Part shown: positions 1-9,715 of the stretch, one piece after another | Numbering within the stretch: position 1 is the first letter of the stretch | How the letters are laid out: each line of letters begins with the position of its first letter | The notes under the pieces: model-generated | The model's input: only the letters and a program-made list of their open reading frames with translations | The model's database searches: none | Told to the model about the DNA's origin: nothing | NCBI GenBank assembly: GCA_022510405.1 | Contig: JAFLTP010000010.1 | Location: 28,098-92,097 of the forward strand | DNA from: Muribaculaceae bacterium | Lineage (GTDB): Bacteria > Bacteroidota > Bacteroidia > Bacteroidales > Muribaculaceae | Length of the DNA: 64,000 bases | Reading direction: 5' to 3' | Position numbers and translations under genes: made by a program

Positions 1-116
1 CTTTAAACTTTACACTTTAATCTTTAAACTCTAAACTTTAAACTTTACACTTTAAACTTTAAACTCTAAACTTTCCACTTTAAACTTTAAACTTTCCACT
101 TTAAACTTTAAAAACT
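1..116. repeat. Heptamer-period AT-rich repeat downstream of the GH20 gene
   Basis: The stretch is built almost only from variants of CTTTAAA and CTCTAAA, with a 7-base period, and begins before the window edge. It starts directly after the GH20 stop codon. No gene or terminator hairpin was seen in it. The same repeat family fills the spacer on the other side of the GH20 gene. Confidence 0.9.
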
Positions 117-2384
117 TTACTCCACTTGGAGTTCATCAAAGTAGAGCCAGGTTTTGGCACCCCCACGGGCATATCCGGAGGGGATGTTGCCGGGGGATTT
201 TGCCTTTACTTTGAGGTATCTTGCTTTGGTGTTAACTTTTCCGAAATCATATTCATGATTTGTTGGTAGCTTTGTGAATATCAAATCTTCCGGAGTCTCT
301 ACTGTTGAGACGAGTGTATAGTTTTCACCATCTTCCGAACCATAAAGTTCCACGGAAGTTGGAAGCGCGACACAAATTTGAGAAGCGACAAGCGAACCGA
401 GTTTACAATTATTGATAGGTTGCGATTCTCCCAAATCCACCACAAATTCAGCATCTCTGTCGTGCCAACCTGCCCATTCGAAGTCAGAAATCTTTTGGCT
501 GCCACGCACACCATTGGTAAGAGTTCCTTGGAGAGTGTTGTTACAATTTTCCGAAGTTACCTTTTTACCGGTTGCCTTATTGAAAGCCACATTAAGTGCC
601 AACGGTTGTCCCATTTGCTTTCCATCCTTATAAGTGGCGGCTACAATGGAATTTGAATTGTTCAATGATATGGGACCGGCATATTTTTGAGGATTCTCTT
701 CCTGACCTTGAAGAGTGTAGATTATATCCACATCAGGACGGATACATTCCAAATCCACGACAACACCGTCACCGGTTGATTTTGCAGTATGCTGGATATT
801 GTACATTGAATTGGAATGGATGATACCTCTTTCTTCGAGTTCCGGAAGGAAGTTGTCGAGTGCCACAAGGAAATCATTCCAGTCGGCAGAACCTTCGGGA
901 CGCCATGCAAGGTCAGAAACTGCGATGAGACGTGGGAAAAGAAGGTATTGCACATCTCCGGGTTGTTTGCAAAACTCGGTCCATAATGAACCTTGCACAC
1001 CTAACAGATTGTCTCTAAGTTCGTGAGTCCAATCCTCTTTCACCGGTTCATATTCATAAACATCCTGCAGAGTGTTGTTACCGAAATAAGTGTATGGTTC
1101 GAACCATTGTGGTCCTTGATATCTAAGGAGATATAGAAGTTTTGCAGGCGTTAAGACAAACTTCCTGCCGCTCTTCTTTGAATCCCTTACAGCTACACCA
1201 CCGTCACCTTGCCAACCCAAAATCACCATTTCTTCCTTGGGATTGCCATAGGTCACTTCGTCCCAGCCCATAGCAGTACGCCCTTTACTGCGCACATAAC
1301 TATTTATTCTGTCCATGAAATATGCCTGAAGACCTTCGTAACCATCAAGATTTTCAACAGTGATTCTTTCGTTGCACAAAGGACAGTTTTTCCATACGCT
1401 CTTGTCGGCTTCATCGCCACCAAGATGGATATAGTTTGAAGGGAACACATCCATCACTTCGTCGAGCACATCGCAATAGAAATCATAAACCTTGTCATTA
1501 CCGCCGCACATGATAATTGAAGCATCCTCACCGCCGATACCGGGGAAAACACCAACAAATTTATCCACCACCGGACAAGCCAATTCAGGATAAGAAGCGA
1601 TAGCGGCGGCTGCATGAGCCGGCATTTCTATTTCAGGTATCACATTGATATATCTGTCGGCAGCATATTTTACTATTTCCCTTAAATCATCCTGGGTGTA
1701 GTATCCACCGATCGGAGTAGGTTCATCCGCGCTTTTTGCATTTTCTCTCCCGGGGAAAACCTCGGGACGGTCTACTCTCCAGGCACCTACTTCCGTAAGT
1801 TTCGGATATTTTTTGATTTCCATTCTCCATCCGTTGTCGTCTGTGAGATGAAGGTGAACGTTATTGAACTTCAAAGCGGAAGCGAGGTCAATCAACTTTA
1901 GAACTTCCTCTTTGGGTATGAAGTATCTCACCGGATCAAGCATCATAGAACGATATGCGAAACGAGGAGAATCTGTAATAGTACAACATGCGATTGAATT
2001 TTCATCACCATTCAGATAACACAACTGATAAAGGGATTGCAAGGCATAATAGAATCCCTTTTCGGTTCCGGCCTCGATAGTAACCACAGAAGGTTCCACC
2101 TTCAAAACATAATCTTCGGCAGCGATAGATTTGTTTTCTTTAATATATAAATCTATATTCTCCTTAGATTTAGTGTTGACAATATTGAAATTATGTTTGA
2201 GCACTTTGAGAAGTTTCTCGGAAGCCTCGTGAGAAAGGGTTGATTTCACATTCCAAATTTTCGGCACAGTAAAAGCGCCCTCTGTAATTTCATATTGGGC
2301 CGGTTGCGGGATAATTGGTTGCTTGGCCGCCTGAACGACTCCAAAACACAACGCAATTAAGATTAAAATATATAGTTTCTTCAT
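117..2384 (-). CDS. Secreted beta-N-acetylhexosaminidase, GH20, with C-terminal F5/8-type module
   Basis: A GH20 exo-hexosaminidase that removes terminal GlcNAc or GalNAc from glycans, probably in the periplasm or on the cell surface. The ATG at 2384 begins a clear signal peptide (MKKLYILILIALCFGVVQA). The frame stays open 15 codons further upstream, but that part is translated repeat sequence. After an N-terminal GH20b-like domain comes the catalytic barrel with the HLTDDNGWR and HLGGDEA motifs; the Asp-Glu pair is at about residues 324-325, as expected for substrate-assisted catalysis. A chitobiase-type C-terminal segment follows, then a discoidin/F5-8 type C-like module (about 640-755) likely to bind sugar. 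It is the last gene of the SusCD locus and follows the sulfatase, which fits removal of GlcNAc after desulfation. The family is certain; the exact substrate is inferred. Confidence 0.93.
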   Translation of the reverse strand: MKKLYILILIALCFGVVQAAKQPIIPQPAQYEITEGAFTVPKIWNVKSTLSHEASEKLLKVLKHNFNIVNTKSKENIDLYIKENKSIAAEDYVLKVEPSVVTIEAGTEKGFYYALQSLYQLCYLNGDENSIACCTITDSPRFAYRSMMLDPVRYFIPKEEVLKLIDLASALKFNNVHLHLTDDNGWRMEIKKYPKLTEVGAWRVDRPEVFPGRENAKSADEPTPIGGYYTQDDLREIVKYAADRYINVIPEIEMPAHAAAAIASYPELACPVVDKFVGVFPGIGGEDASIIMCGGNDKVYDFYCDVLDEVMDVFPSNYIHLGGDEADKSVWKNCPLCNERITVENLDGYEGLQAYFMDRINSYVRSKGRTAMGWDEVTYGNPKEEMVILGWQGDGGVAVRDSKKSGRKFVLTPAKLLYLLRYQGPQWFEPYTYFGNNTLQDVYEYEPVKEDWTHELRDNLLGVQGSLWTEFCKQPGDVQYLLFPRLIAVSDLAWRPEGSADWNDFLVALDNFLPELEERGIIHSNSMYNIQHTAKSTGDGVVVDLECIRPDVDIIYTLQGQEENPQKYAGPISLNNSNSIVAATYKDGKQMGQPLALNVAFNKATGKKVTSENCNNTLQGTLTNGVRGSQKISDFEWAGWHDRDAEFVVDLGESQPINNCKLGSLVASQICVALPTSVELYGSEDGENYTLVSTVETPEDLIFTKLPTNHEYDFGKVNTKARYLKVKAKSPGNIPSGYARGGAKTWLYFDELQVE

Positions 2385-2686
2385 TGAAGTAAATACTCTC
2401 TCTTTAAACTCTAAACTTTCAACTTTCAACTTTAAACTTTAAACTCTAAAACTCTAAGCTCTAATATTTAAACTTTAAACTTTAAACTTTAAACTCTAAA
2501 ACTCTAAGCTCTCTTCTTTAAACTTTAAACTCTAAACTTTAAACTCTAAAACTCTAAGCTCTCTTCTTTAAACTTTAAACTTTAAACTTTAAACTCTATT
2601 TAGCTCTCTTCTTTAAACTTTAAACTTTAAACTCTAAACTTTATTAAGCTCTCTTCTTTAAACTTTAAACTTTAAACTTTAAACTT
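2385..2686. repeat. Spacer of heptamer repeats organised in ~45-50 bp higher-order units
   Basis: This spacer of about 300 bases between the sulfatase stop and the GH20 start contains no gene. It consists of CTTTAAA/CTCTAAA heptamers. On top of the 7-base period, a longer unit starting AGCTCTCTTCTTTAAAC recurs at about 2507, 2557, 2602 and 2647, with a diverged copy near 2457, giving steps of 50, 50, 45 and 45 bases. Such homogeneity suggests recent expansion or conversion by slippage. The spacer must be transcribed if the GH20 gene is part of the upstream operon. Confidence 0.9.
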
Positions 2687-4261
2687 TCAAATAGGATATT
2701 TGAACCTTATGGGATCGTCGTACTTCTCTTGTTGTTCCTTGAGTTTTTTCATCATACGGGCTGTGATCTCTTCTGTTCCGGGTTTCCCGTAGATATTGTT
2801 CATTTCATGAGGATCCTCCTGGAGGTCGTAGAGCTCCCAAGCGTCGATATCATTATAGAAATGCATAAGTTTGTATCTTTCATCCCTTACGCCATAATGT
2901 CTTTTCACGGCATGTTCAGCCGGGTATTCATAGAAATGATAATAGATGGCGTCTCTCCAGTTTTCAGGTTTTTCACCTTTCAATATTGGAAGGAAAGATT
3001 CACCCTGGATATCTTCCGGAACTTCCACTCCCGCCAATTCCAGGAATGTGGGGGCATAGTCGATATTCTGTACCATTTCTGTGATTTCCCCACGGCGTTC
3101 AAACCCGTCAGGAAGTCGCATTATAAGAGGGGTGTTGAGAGATTCTTCATACATGAAACGTTTGTCGAACCAGCCATGCTCACCCATATAGAAACCTTGG
3201 TCGGAAGTATAGACAACCAAAGTGTTTTTCAACAAGTCCTTTTCTTCAAGATAATCGAGCACTCGACCCACGTTTTCATCAAGACTTTTTACAGTCTTGA
3301 GGTAATCTCTGATATATCTTTGGAATTTCCATTCAGCCAATTCTTTCCCTTCAAGATTTTGTGAATAGAAATCATCGATGATAGGATCATAGAAAGCATC
3401 CCATTTAGCCTTCTGTGCGGAGTCCATACGGTTGTAATAGCTTTCGTAACGAACCTTGAGATCGCTGTATTTGTCAGGACGGTTCATCTTGAGGTCGTAA
3501 AGCACATCCATATGGTCAGCCACTCTCATTTCAGCTGTCTTGGCAGCTTCGCGACCTTCATAATTGTCGTAGAAATTTTCCGGAAGCGGGAAAGTCTTGT
3601 CCTCATAAAGAGCGAGGTGGCAAGTATCGGCCATCCAGTTACGGTGAATAGCTTTGTGATGTATCAGAATGCAAAATGGTTTATCCTTGTCTCTTTCATT
3701 TTCAAGCCAGTTCAGACTCTTGTCTGTGATAATGTTGGTAAGATAACCATGGTTTTGCACCGTGTCACCTGTTTCAATGATGAAGTCCGGATTGTAATAA
3801 TCTCCTTGTCCGGGTACTATTTCCCAACGGTCGAAACCCTGAGGAAGTGATTCAAGGTGCCACTTGCCGAAGAGTGCGGTCTGATAACCGGCTTTTTGAA
3901 GATATTTCGGGAAAGTGGGTTGACTTCCATCGAAAACACAAGTAGTATTGTCTGTGAAACCATTCTTGTGGCTATGTTTACCTGTAAGCATACAAGCTCG
4001 GCTCGGACCGCTCAAAGAATTGGCGACATAGCTGTTAACGAATTTTACACCATCGTTGGCAATTCTATCGAGATTGGGAGTTTCGGCATAACGTGTATCA
4101 TAGCAGCTCATCATCTGGGCCGTATGATCATCGGTCATGATATATACAATATTCAATGGCTCGTTTTCCGCTTTTGCTGCTTCCTTATTCTTACAGGAAG
4201 AAGCACCGGTCACTGTGAGCAAAGCCATCGATGGCAAGATTATTTTGTTTGAATTTTTCAT
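2687..4261 (-). CDS. Sulfatase, S1 family, serine type, predicted lipoprotein
   Basis: A formylglycine-dependent sulfatase that hydrolyses sulfate esters on sugars. The active-site motif S-G-P-S-R (Ser about residue 84 from the chosen start), followed by ACMLTG, marks a serine-type enzyme that needs an anaerobic sulfatase-maturating radical SAM enzyme; none lies in the window. The metal-site segment MTDDHTAQ is near the N-terminus, and a DUF4976-like C-terminal segment (WELYDLQEDPHE) closes the protein. The ATG at 4261 gives a signal with lipobox-like TGASSC. A longer open frame upstream is translated 9-bp repeat (SYFSYDSYYSY) and was rejected. It lies between SusD and the GH20 gene. That context and the overall look suggest GlcNAc-6-O-sulfatase activity, which is inference. 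Confidence 0.92.
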   Translation of the reverse strand: MKNSNKIILPSMALLTVTGASSCKNKEAAKAENEPLNIVYIMTDDHTAQMMSCYDTRYAETPNLDRIANDGVKFVNSYVANSLSGPSRACMLTGKHSHKNGFTDNTTCVFDGSQPTFPKYLQKAGYQTALFGKWHLESLPQGFDRWEIVPGQGDYYNPDFIIETGDTVQNHGYLTNIITDKSLNWLENERDKDKPFCILIHHKAIHRNWMADTCHLALYEDKTFPLPENFYDNYEGREAAKTAEMRVADHMDVLYDLKMNRPDKYSDLKVRYESYYNRMDSAQKAKWDAFYDPIIDDFYSQNLEGKELAEWKFQRYIRDYLKTVKSLDENVGRVLDYLEEKDLLKNTLVVYTSDQGFYMGEHGWFDKRFMYEESLNTPLIMRLPDGFERRGEITEMVQNIDYAPTFLELAGVEVPEDIQGESFLPILKGEKPENWRDAIYYHFYEYPAEHAVKRHYGVRDERYKLMHFYNDIDAWELYDLQEDPHEMNNIYGKPGTEEITARMMKKLKEQQEKYDDPIRFKYPI

Positions 4262-4284
4262 GAAAGCGTGGTTTAAGATTTGGT

Positions 4285-4320
4285 AGCTATAATAGCTATC
4301 ATAGCTAAAATAGCTAAAAC
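4285..4320. repeat. Four tandem 9-bp units upstream of the sulfatase start
   Basis: The units AGCTATAAT, AGCTATCAT, AGCTAAAAT and AGCTAAAAC follow one another without gaps. They lie between the SusD terminator and the sulfatase start codon, so they would be in the sulfatase leader. Confidence 0.85.
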
Positions 4321-4324
4321 TTTT

Positions 4325-4354
4325 AAAAAAGGGTGTGTTTCCACACCCTTTTTT
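4325..4354 (-). terminator. Rho-independent terminator after the susD-like gene
   Basis: A perfect 13-bp inverted repeat (arms 4325-4337 and 4342-4354, GC-rich core GGGTGTG, 4-base loop) ends in a run of six T on the minus strand, 6 bases past the SusD stop codon. It should stop or attenuate transcription before the sulfatase and GH20 genes. No good separate promoter was seen for those genes, so partial read-through is likely. Confidence 0.88.
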
Positions 4355-4359
4355 ATTGA

Positions 4360-6348
4360 TTAATCGCAATCGTAATTGAGGTCGCAAAGACCGGCGTTAT
4401 CTGTTGGCCATCCCGGATTCTGAGTGATAGTAGATTTTCCGGTTTCAGAATCTATAGTAAGCAAGAACTGAGATACAGGTATCGGTTCGAGATAGTGAGG
4501 TTTCGGGAAAGAATACCCACTGTACACCATGGATGTTGTATAAGCTTGGAGAGGACGTAGATAAAGAGATTCCGAAGAAGAAGAAATACCTCCGTCAAAA
4601 TCTGAATCTTCATACATTTCGTTCATTCCGGCCCAAAGTTTGAAACCTTCAGGTTGCCAATCTTTCATTGTATCGAAAGCTCTCCAACGTTTGAGGTCAT
4701 CGAGGCGACGACCTTCAGCCATAAGTTCGCAACGACGTTCACGTCTGATATTATAAAGAGTAGCATCTACAAGAGCACCTTTTGAATAAGCGCCGAAGTC
4801 ATTGACTGCCTCTTGAGCCATATCGGTTTTTGAAATTGTCTTTTGATAATCAGTATCTACACCGGCACGTGCACGGATAGCTTTCCAATATTCATCACAT
4901 TTTCCACCAAGATTACCATTCTTTTCATAGTAAGCTTCGATGTAGTTAAGCATACATTCAGCACTACGGAAAATAGGAACTGTAGTTGTCGTACCATTTT
5001 GGAGGAGTTGGTCAGGATTAGTATTTACCCATTTATTGAGTTCATAACCGGTAACTGATTTATCCTGTCCTGTTCTTCCAATTGGAGGTTTATAGTAGAA
5101 TAACGTATCTGAACCGTTCTTTACATAACCTGCCGCTCTAACAATACCATAACCTCTGTAAGAGTCTCCATCGAATGTATTACCATAGTTCCTTTCGTAA
5201 CTACCGTTTTCATTTCTTTTTCCACCGATTCTGGGGTCACGGTCTTTCAATTCAGCAAAAGAAGTATCATCGCCATTATAGCCACTTCCGGTAGCATAAA
5301 TTGGAAGTCCGTTTGCCATCAAATACGTAGATACGGCCTGATGAGTCAAACCTAAACCGCCACCACCTTTCAGATAATAGCTACAGCTGTGAGCGCTAAT
5401 ACCTGTCATATAATATCTGCCAAGAATTACCTCGGGGATTGCGCTGACATCAACACTATTGAAGAGAGATAGATAATCACTGTAAAGGTCATGTCCCTCC
5501 ACTGCTTTCTCAGAAGCATCAATAGCTTGGTCAAGGAACCAATTGATTTCAGCTTCAGCGCTACCTGCCGGCCATGCGAAATTGGGCCAAGTTTCCTTAC
5601 CGAGCCATTTGCTGTTACCCGGTACGAAACAAGTGTTGGCATGATATTTCTCCCATGTTGCTTCATGAAGTGCAACACGTGATTTCAATGCATAAGCGGC
5701 TGCTTTTGTCAATCTGCCCTTTTCAAGCGGAGTAGAAGACATAAGTTCGATAGCTTTGTCAAGATCTTGAATTATGAAACGAGCAACTTCATTTCTCGGA
5801 TATCTTTTACTTGCTTGAGCTAATTCTGCCTGATTATCCGTCAAATACTTTGTAAGAATCGGTGCATCACCGAAATAACGGAGAAGACGGAAATGTTCCC
5901 ATGCCCTGAAGAAATAGGCCTCACCTACATAATGATTGATACCAGACTCAGAACCTGTGATGATATCTTTGTTTTCTTCATATTTTTCCAAGAAGAAATT
6001 GATACCACGGAAATTTGCAAAGTCCCAGTTTGTGTTTGTAATGGTTCCGGGTGTAGGATTGATATCAGGCACGCGTTTGTTACCGTAATACAACAAGATG
6101 TCTGCACTCGGTTTACACATGTTGTCGGAAGAGGCATCGTCGGCATAAAGCCCGGTATTGGCAGATCCGGAACCATTAACCGGCAAATACTCGTAAAAAG
6201 CATTTGCAGCTATCATGAGGTCATGCTCTGTTCTATAGTAAGAATCCGAGCTTCCGAAATCCATTGGCTCTTGGTCAAGGAAATCGTTACAGGAGGTCAA
6301 AGCCAATGCCGCGATTCCAAATAATATATATTTTTTCATCTGTTTCAT
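4360..6348 (-). CDS. SusD/RagB family outer-membrane glycan-binding lipoprotein
   Basis: The lid and glycan-binding partner of the SusC-type transporter, anchored to the outer face of the outer membrane. The N-terminus (KKYILFGIAALALTSC) is a lipoprotein signal with Cys at residue 20 and is followed by NDFLDQEP, the typical SusD beginning. At 662 residues it is at the long end for the family. A SusD-like TPR region (FFRAWEHFRLLRYFGDAPI) is near residues 145-165, and the C-terminal RRERRCELMAEGRRLDDLKRW motif is classical (about 535-555). A second in-frame ATG at 6339 is equally possible as start. It is paired with the SusC gene, 102 bases upstream, and a strong terminator follows it. Confidence 0.95.
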   Translation of the reverse strand: MKQMKKYILFGIAALALTSCNDFLDQEPMDFGSSDSYYRTEHDLMIAANAFYEYLPVNGSGSANTGLYADDASSDNMCKPSADILLYYGNKRVPDINPTPGTITNTNWDFANFRGINFFLEKYEENKDIITGSESGINHYVGEAYFFRAWEHFRLLRYFGDAPILTKYLTDNQAELAQASKRYPRNEVARFIIQDLDKAIELMSSTPLEKGRLTKAAAYALKSRVALHEATWEKYHANTCFVPGNSKWLGKETWPNFAWPAGSAEAEINWFLDQAIDASEKAVEGHDLYSDYLSLFNSVDVSAIPEVILGRYYMTGISAHSCSYYLKGGGGLGLTHQAVSTYLMANGLPIYATGSGYNGDDTSFAELKDRDPRIGGKRNENGSYERNYGNTFDGDSYRGYGIVRAAGYVKNGSDTLFYYKPPIGRTGQDKSVTGYELNKWVNTNPDQLLQNGTTTTVPIFRSAECMLNYIEAYYEKNGNLGGKCDEYWKAIRARAGVDTDYQKTISKTDMAQEAVNDFGAYSKGALVDATLYNIRRERRCELMAEGRRLDDLKRWRAFDTMKDWQPEGFKLWAGMNEMYEDSDFDGGISSSSESLYLRPLQAYTTSMVYSGYSFPKPHYLEPIPVSQFLLTIDSETGKSTITQNPGWPTDNAGLCDLNYDCD

Positions 6349-6361
6349 TTAAAATATTAAT

Positions 6362-6444
6362 ATTAGAGTGGAAAGTGGAAAGTGAAATTTGAAAAGAAAG
6401 TTACTATTCGTCTTTCAACTTTAAACTTTCAACTTTAAACTTTC
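6362..6444. repeat. Inverted pair of heptamer-type repeats between susC and susD
   Basis: The spacer holds AAAGTGG-type units on its left side and CTTTCAA/CTTTAAA units on its right side, about 20 bases apart. Unlike the other repeat spacers, the two blocks are in opposite orientation. The transcript could therefore fold into an imperfect stem between the SusC stop and the SusD start. Confidence 0.7.
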
Positions 6445-6450
6445 AAAAAA

Positions 6451-9400
6451 TTAGAATGTAAGTTCCAAACCCATTGAGAATGTACGGTATTGAGGATAAA
6501 CCTTACCTGCACCACCTGAATATTCGGTATCGTTGGTCTTCAATGCCTCCGGATCGAAAATCTTAAGTTTTGTTACTGTAAAGAGGTTTTCTGCAGAGAA
6601 ATATATTCTTGCTTTCTTCACATACTTAGAAATTGGAGTCTTTTCCGGAAGACTGAAACCAACCTGCAAGTTCTTCAAACGAAGATACGAAGCATCCTGT
6701 AGGAATCTGTCTGAACATTGAGTATTGTAATCGTCATATCTCATACGACCATAGTATGGATTTTCATAGTTTGCACCGAGTTCAGCACCTGCATAACGGA
6801 AATAGTCGAGCTGTTCGAGATAAAGCGCATTCTGATAAGCACCGCCTTGGAAACCGAAGAAGGTTGCACCACCGATATTTCCACCGTTGCTTACGAAGTA
6901 GTCACGTTTACCGATACCCTGGAAGTAAGCTCTGAAATCGATAAATTTCCATTTGAAGTCAAGAGTGAAACTGTAGGCAAATCTTGGAGTTGTGTTACCT
7001 ATAATACGAAGGTCACCATGGTTGTCAAGAGTTCTTGTACCCGGGTCTACGCTTCCGTCATTATCGAGGTCTGCGTACATAAGGTCACCACCTCCCCAAG
7101 TTGAAGTACCGGTTGCTGCTGTAGGTATTTTATCTTGATTATGTTGAGCTAAATAAGCTGCCATCTCTGCATCACTCTTTGCAATACCCAAAACAGAGTA
7201 ACCCCAGATTTCACCATATTCCTTACCCTGATACCAACCATCGATTGAGTTGTTTGGTGAGTCATATTTGGTAACCACTGTCTTGTAATCAGAGAGAGAA
7301 GCGGAAATAGAGTAACTGAAATCTTTACCGATATTGTCTCTCCAAGACACTTCCAATTCCCAACCTCTTGTTCTTAACTCGGCATTGTTGGTCTTAGGAG
7401 CGTTGGCACCATAGATAGCTGCCAATGCGTAAGCAGGACCGATCATGTCTTTGGTTGTTCTCTGGTACCAGTCGAAAGACCCTTGTAGTCTATTGTTGAA
7501 GAAACCGAAGTCAACACCGGCGCCAACGTTCTCGATTCTTTCCCATGTCAAAGAAGTTGAATATGGGTCGAATATTGGAAGAAGAGTTGCTTGATTGTCA
7601 CCTAAGATCACTGTTCCACCGGTGGTGTACATCTTTTGATAGAAAGGATAGAATGAAGTTGTGTTCTGGTTACCCAACTGACCGTAAGAAGCACGTAGCT
7701 TGAAATAGTTCATTGTCTGATAAATCGGTTCCCAGAATTTTTCATTGGCTATGTTCCAACCGGCTGAGAAGGACGGGAACACACCCCAACGCTGATTCTT
7801 CGGGAAACGGGATGCACCGTCACCACGGAGGTTTACTTCAGCCATATATCTGTCATCATAGTTATAATTGATACGACCGAAAATACCTACAGAAGTCCAT
7901 TTTCCTTTGCTTTCGGATGACATCGTGCTGCCACCGCCATTGTCGGATGGAATGAATGGAGTATCCGGAAGGAGAATATCCCATGAAGCTACACGGGTGA
8001 TTTCCTCGCTATAGCTTTCCGTCTGAACACCGAGAAGGAACTTGAAGTTATTGTTGTTGAACGACAGGTTATAATCAGTGTAGAAGTTTGTACTGAAATA
8101 ATTGATATAGGTATTAGCCTTTTCGTAGTAGCTCTCACCTGCTGCGGGGTCAACATAGAATGTACCGTTATCACGGATTCTACGATATGAGTTCTGTTGG
8201 TCGCCCAAATTAATAAAACCTGTAGAACCGTCACGCATAGTATAAGTAACAGGTTTGAACTCACGAGTGTAAGGATTATGTTCGATACGGCTGCTGAGGT
8301 CAACATGGATTTGCCAATCCTTAATCGGAGTGATTGTCAAATTACCCTGATTATAGATCTGTTGAGTCTTTTGATCCTGGCGACCACCGTCTCTAAGTTG
8401 TTGTACATATGATTCCGGATAATACTCATCGTAAGTTGTATACAATGGCAAAGTTGGAGCCATACGGCTTAACTGGTGGAAGAACATAGAGTTCAACACA
8501 GAGGGTTTGGTATTGTCGGTTGCAATGTAACGGGAGGTCCATAAGAATTGAACAAATTTGTTGAAAGTAACGTTAACCTTACCTGTCAAAGCAAGACGTT
8601 GATATTTTTCATCAGCATAACGGAAGAGACCGTCCTGTCCGAGGTAGTTGCCTGAGAAATAGTAAGTCACCATGTCGCCACCGCCTGAAACGCTCACGTT
8701 GTGTTCCTGTGAGAAAGTAGTGTTTTTCAAATGCACGTCATACCAGTTGGTATTGCCCCAAGTGTTTTGTTGACCCAACCAGTCATATATGGAACCGGCT
8801 GCACTTGTATCGGTACCATATTTTAGTTTACCTTGTTGGAATTGCAACATTTTTTCAAGTTTAGCGGATCCATAAACGGCATTACCACCCGTATTGATAT
8901 ATGCGTCATTCATCATAAGAGCATATGTATAAGAATCCGGCACGTGAGGTACATTGGTTGGTTTGTTCCAACGGAAGTTGCCGTTATAGTTTACGGTAGT
9001 ACCTTTCTTACCTCCTTTGGTAGTAACGAGGATCACACCGAAAGGAGCACGTGAACCATAGATAGAAGCTGCGGCCGCATCCTTCAATACAGAGATGTTT
9101 TCGATATCGTTGGGGTTGATTGTGGAGAGGTCACCTTCCATACCGTCAATTAGGATAAGCGGTGATGAATTTGAACCGTCGCCGATCGATCCGACACCAC
9201 GGATGTTGATATTCATGGATTCACCCAGACCACCACCGGCATCATTGGTAATGTTAAGACCGGCTACAGCACCTTGAAGACCTTGAACAGCATTAGTTAC
9301 CGGACGGGATTCAAGTACTTCGCTGTCGATAGTCCTTACAGAACCGGTAGCATTGATTTTTTTCTGAGTACCGTAACCCACAACCACGAGCTCATCGAGA

Positions 9401-9696
9401 GTCACGTTGTCATCTTTTAGATGAACCTCAACATGGTTTAGGCCGTCAAGTTTTACTTCTTGTGTCTGCATACCGATGTATGAAACAACAAGAGTAGCGT
9501 TAAGAGAAGAAACGTTCAAAGAGAAATTACCGTCAATATCGGTGGCAGTACCCTTTGCCGGCTGCCCTTTTTCCATTACTGTTGCACCGATTGCTGTATC
9601 GCCCGATGGTTCATATACCGTACCCGTAACCAGCACGTCGGCATACATCGCCACCGATACCAGTGCGCCTATTAGTGTTATATAAAATCTTTTCAT
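6451..9696 (-). CDS. SusC/RagA family TonB-dependent outer-membrane transporter
   Basis: A TonB-dependent barrel that imports oligosaccharides released at the surface. A signal peptide is followed by a carboxypeptidase-regulatory-like N-terminal domain (VTGTVYEPSGDTAIGATV, about 22-95). Then comes the SusC signature and plug domain (LDELVVVGYGTQKK at about 100; GVSGSIYG-like ASIYGSRAPFGVILVTTKGG ending near 230) and a beta-barrel that ends in an aromatic C-terminus (GLELTF). The length of 1081 residues is normal. It starts 19 bases after the small lipoprotein gene and is followed by its SusD partner, so the three are co-transcribed. No regulatory N-terminal extension (STN domain) is present, so it is not an obvious trans-envelope signalling receptor. 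Confidence 0.96.
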   Translation of the reverse strand: MKRFYITLIGALVSVAMYADVLVTGTVYEPSGDTAIGATVMEKGQPAKGTATDIDGNFSLNVSSLNATLVVSYIGMQTQEVKLDGLNHVEVHLKDDNVTLDELVVVGYGTQKKINATGSVRTIDSEVLESRPVTNAVQGLQGAVAGLNITNDAGGGLGESMNINIRGVGSIGDGSNSSPLILIDGMEGDLSTINPNDIENISVLKDAAAASIYGSRAPFGVILVTTKGGKKGTTVNYNGNFRWNKPTNVPHVPDSYTYALMMNDAYINTGGNAVYGSAKLEKMLQFQQGKLKYGTDTSAAGSIYDWLGQQNTWGNTNWYDVHLKNTTFSQEHNVSVSGGGDMVTYYFSGNYLGQDGLFRYADEKYQRLALTGKVNVTFNKFVQFLWTSRYIATDNTKPSVLNSMFFHQLSRMAPTLPLYTTYDEYYPESYVQQLRDGGRQDQKTQQIYNQGNLTITPIKDWQIHVDLSSRIEHNPYTREFKPVTYTMRDGSTGFINLGDQQNSYRRIRDNGTFYVDPAAGESYYEKANTYINYFSTNFYTDYNLSFNNNNFKFLLGVQTESYSEEITRVASWDILLPDTPFIPSDNGGGSTMSSESKGKWTSVGIFGRINYNYDDRYMAEVNLRGDGASRFPKNQRWGVFPSFSAGWNIANEKFWEPIYQTMNYFKLRASYGQLGNQNTTSFYPFYQKMYTTGGTVILGDNQATLLPIFDPYSTSLTWERIENVGAGVDFGFFNNRLQGSFDWYQRTTKDMIGPAYALAAIYGANAPKTNNAELRTRGWELEVSWRDNIGKDFSYSISASLSDYKTVVTKYDSPNNSIDGWYQGKEYGEIWGYSVLGIAKSDAEMAAYLAQHNQDKIPTAATGTSTWGGGDLMYADLDNDGSVDPGTRTLDNHGDLRIIGNTTPRFAYSFTLDFKWKFIDFRAYFQGIGKRDYFVSNGGNIGGATFFGFQGGAYQNALYLEQLDYFRYAGAELGANYENPYYGRMRYDDYNTQCSDRFLQDASYLRLKNLQVGFSLPEKTPISKYVKKARIYFSAENLFTVTKLKIFDPEALKTNDTEYSGGAGKVYPQYRTFSMGLELTF

Positions 9697-9715
9697 TTGT
9701 TTGGTTAGTTTTTAG

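Noticed and set aside
2385..2429. Upstream extension of the GH20 frame (first 15 codons)
   Set aside because: Translated heptamer repeat without signal-peptide character. The ATG at 2384 begins a clear signal.
2401..2686. Possible CRISPR array from the regularly spaced repeats
   Set aside because: No unique spacers and no cas genes; the units are simple AT-rich tandem repeats.
2729..3364. Long open frame (211 codons) on the plus strand opposite the first sulfatase
   Set aside because: It lies wholly inside a well-supported sulfatase gene, has no recognisable domain, and its residues mirror the codon pattern of the real gene.
4262..4387. Upstream extension of the sulfatase frame
   Set aside because: It runs through the SusD terminator and the 9-bp repeats (translated as SYFSYDSYYSY). 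The lipoprotein signal starts at 4261.
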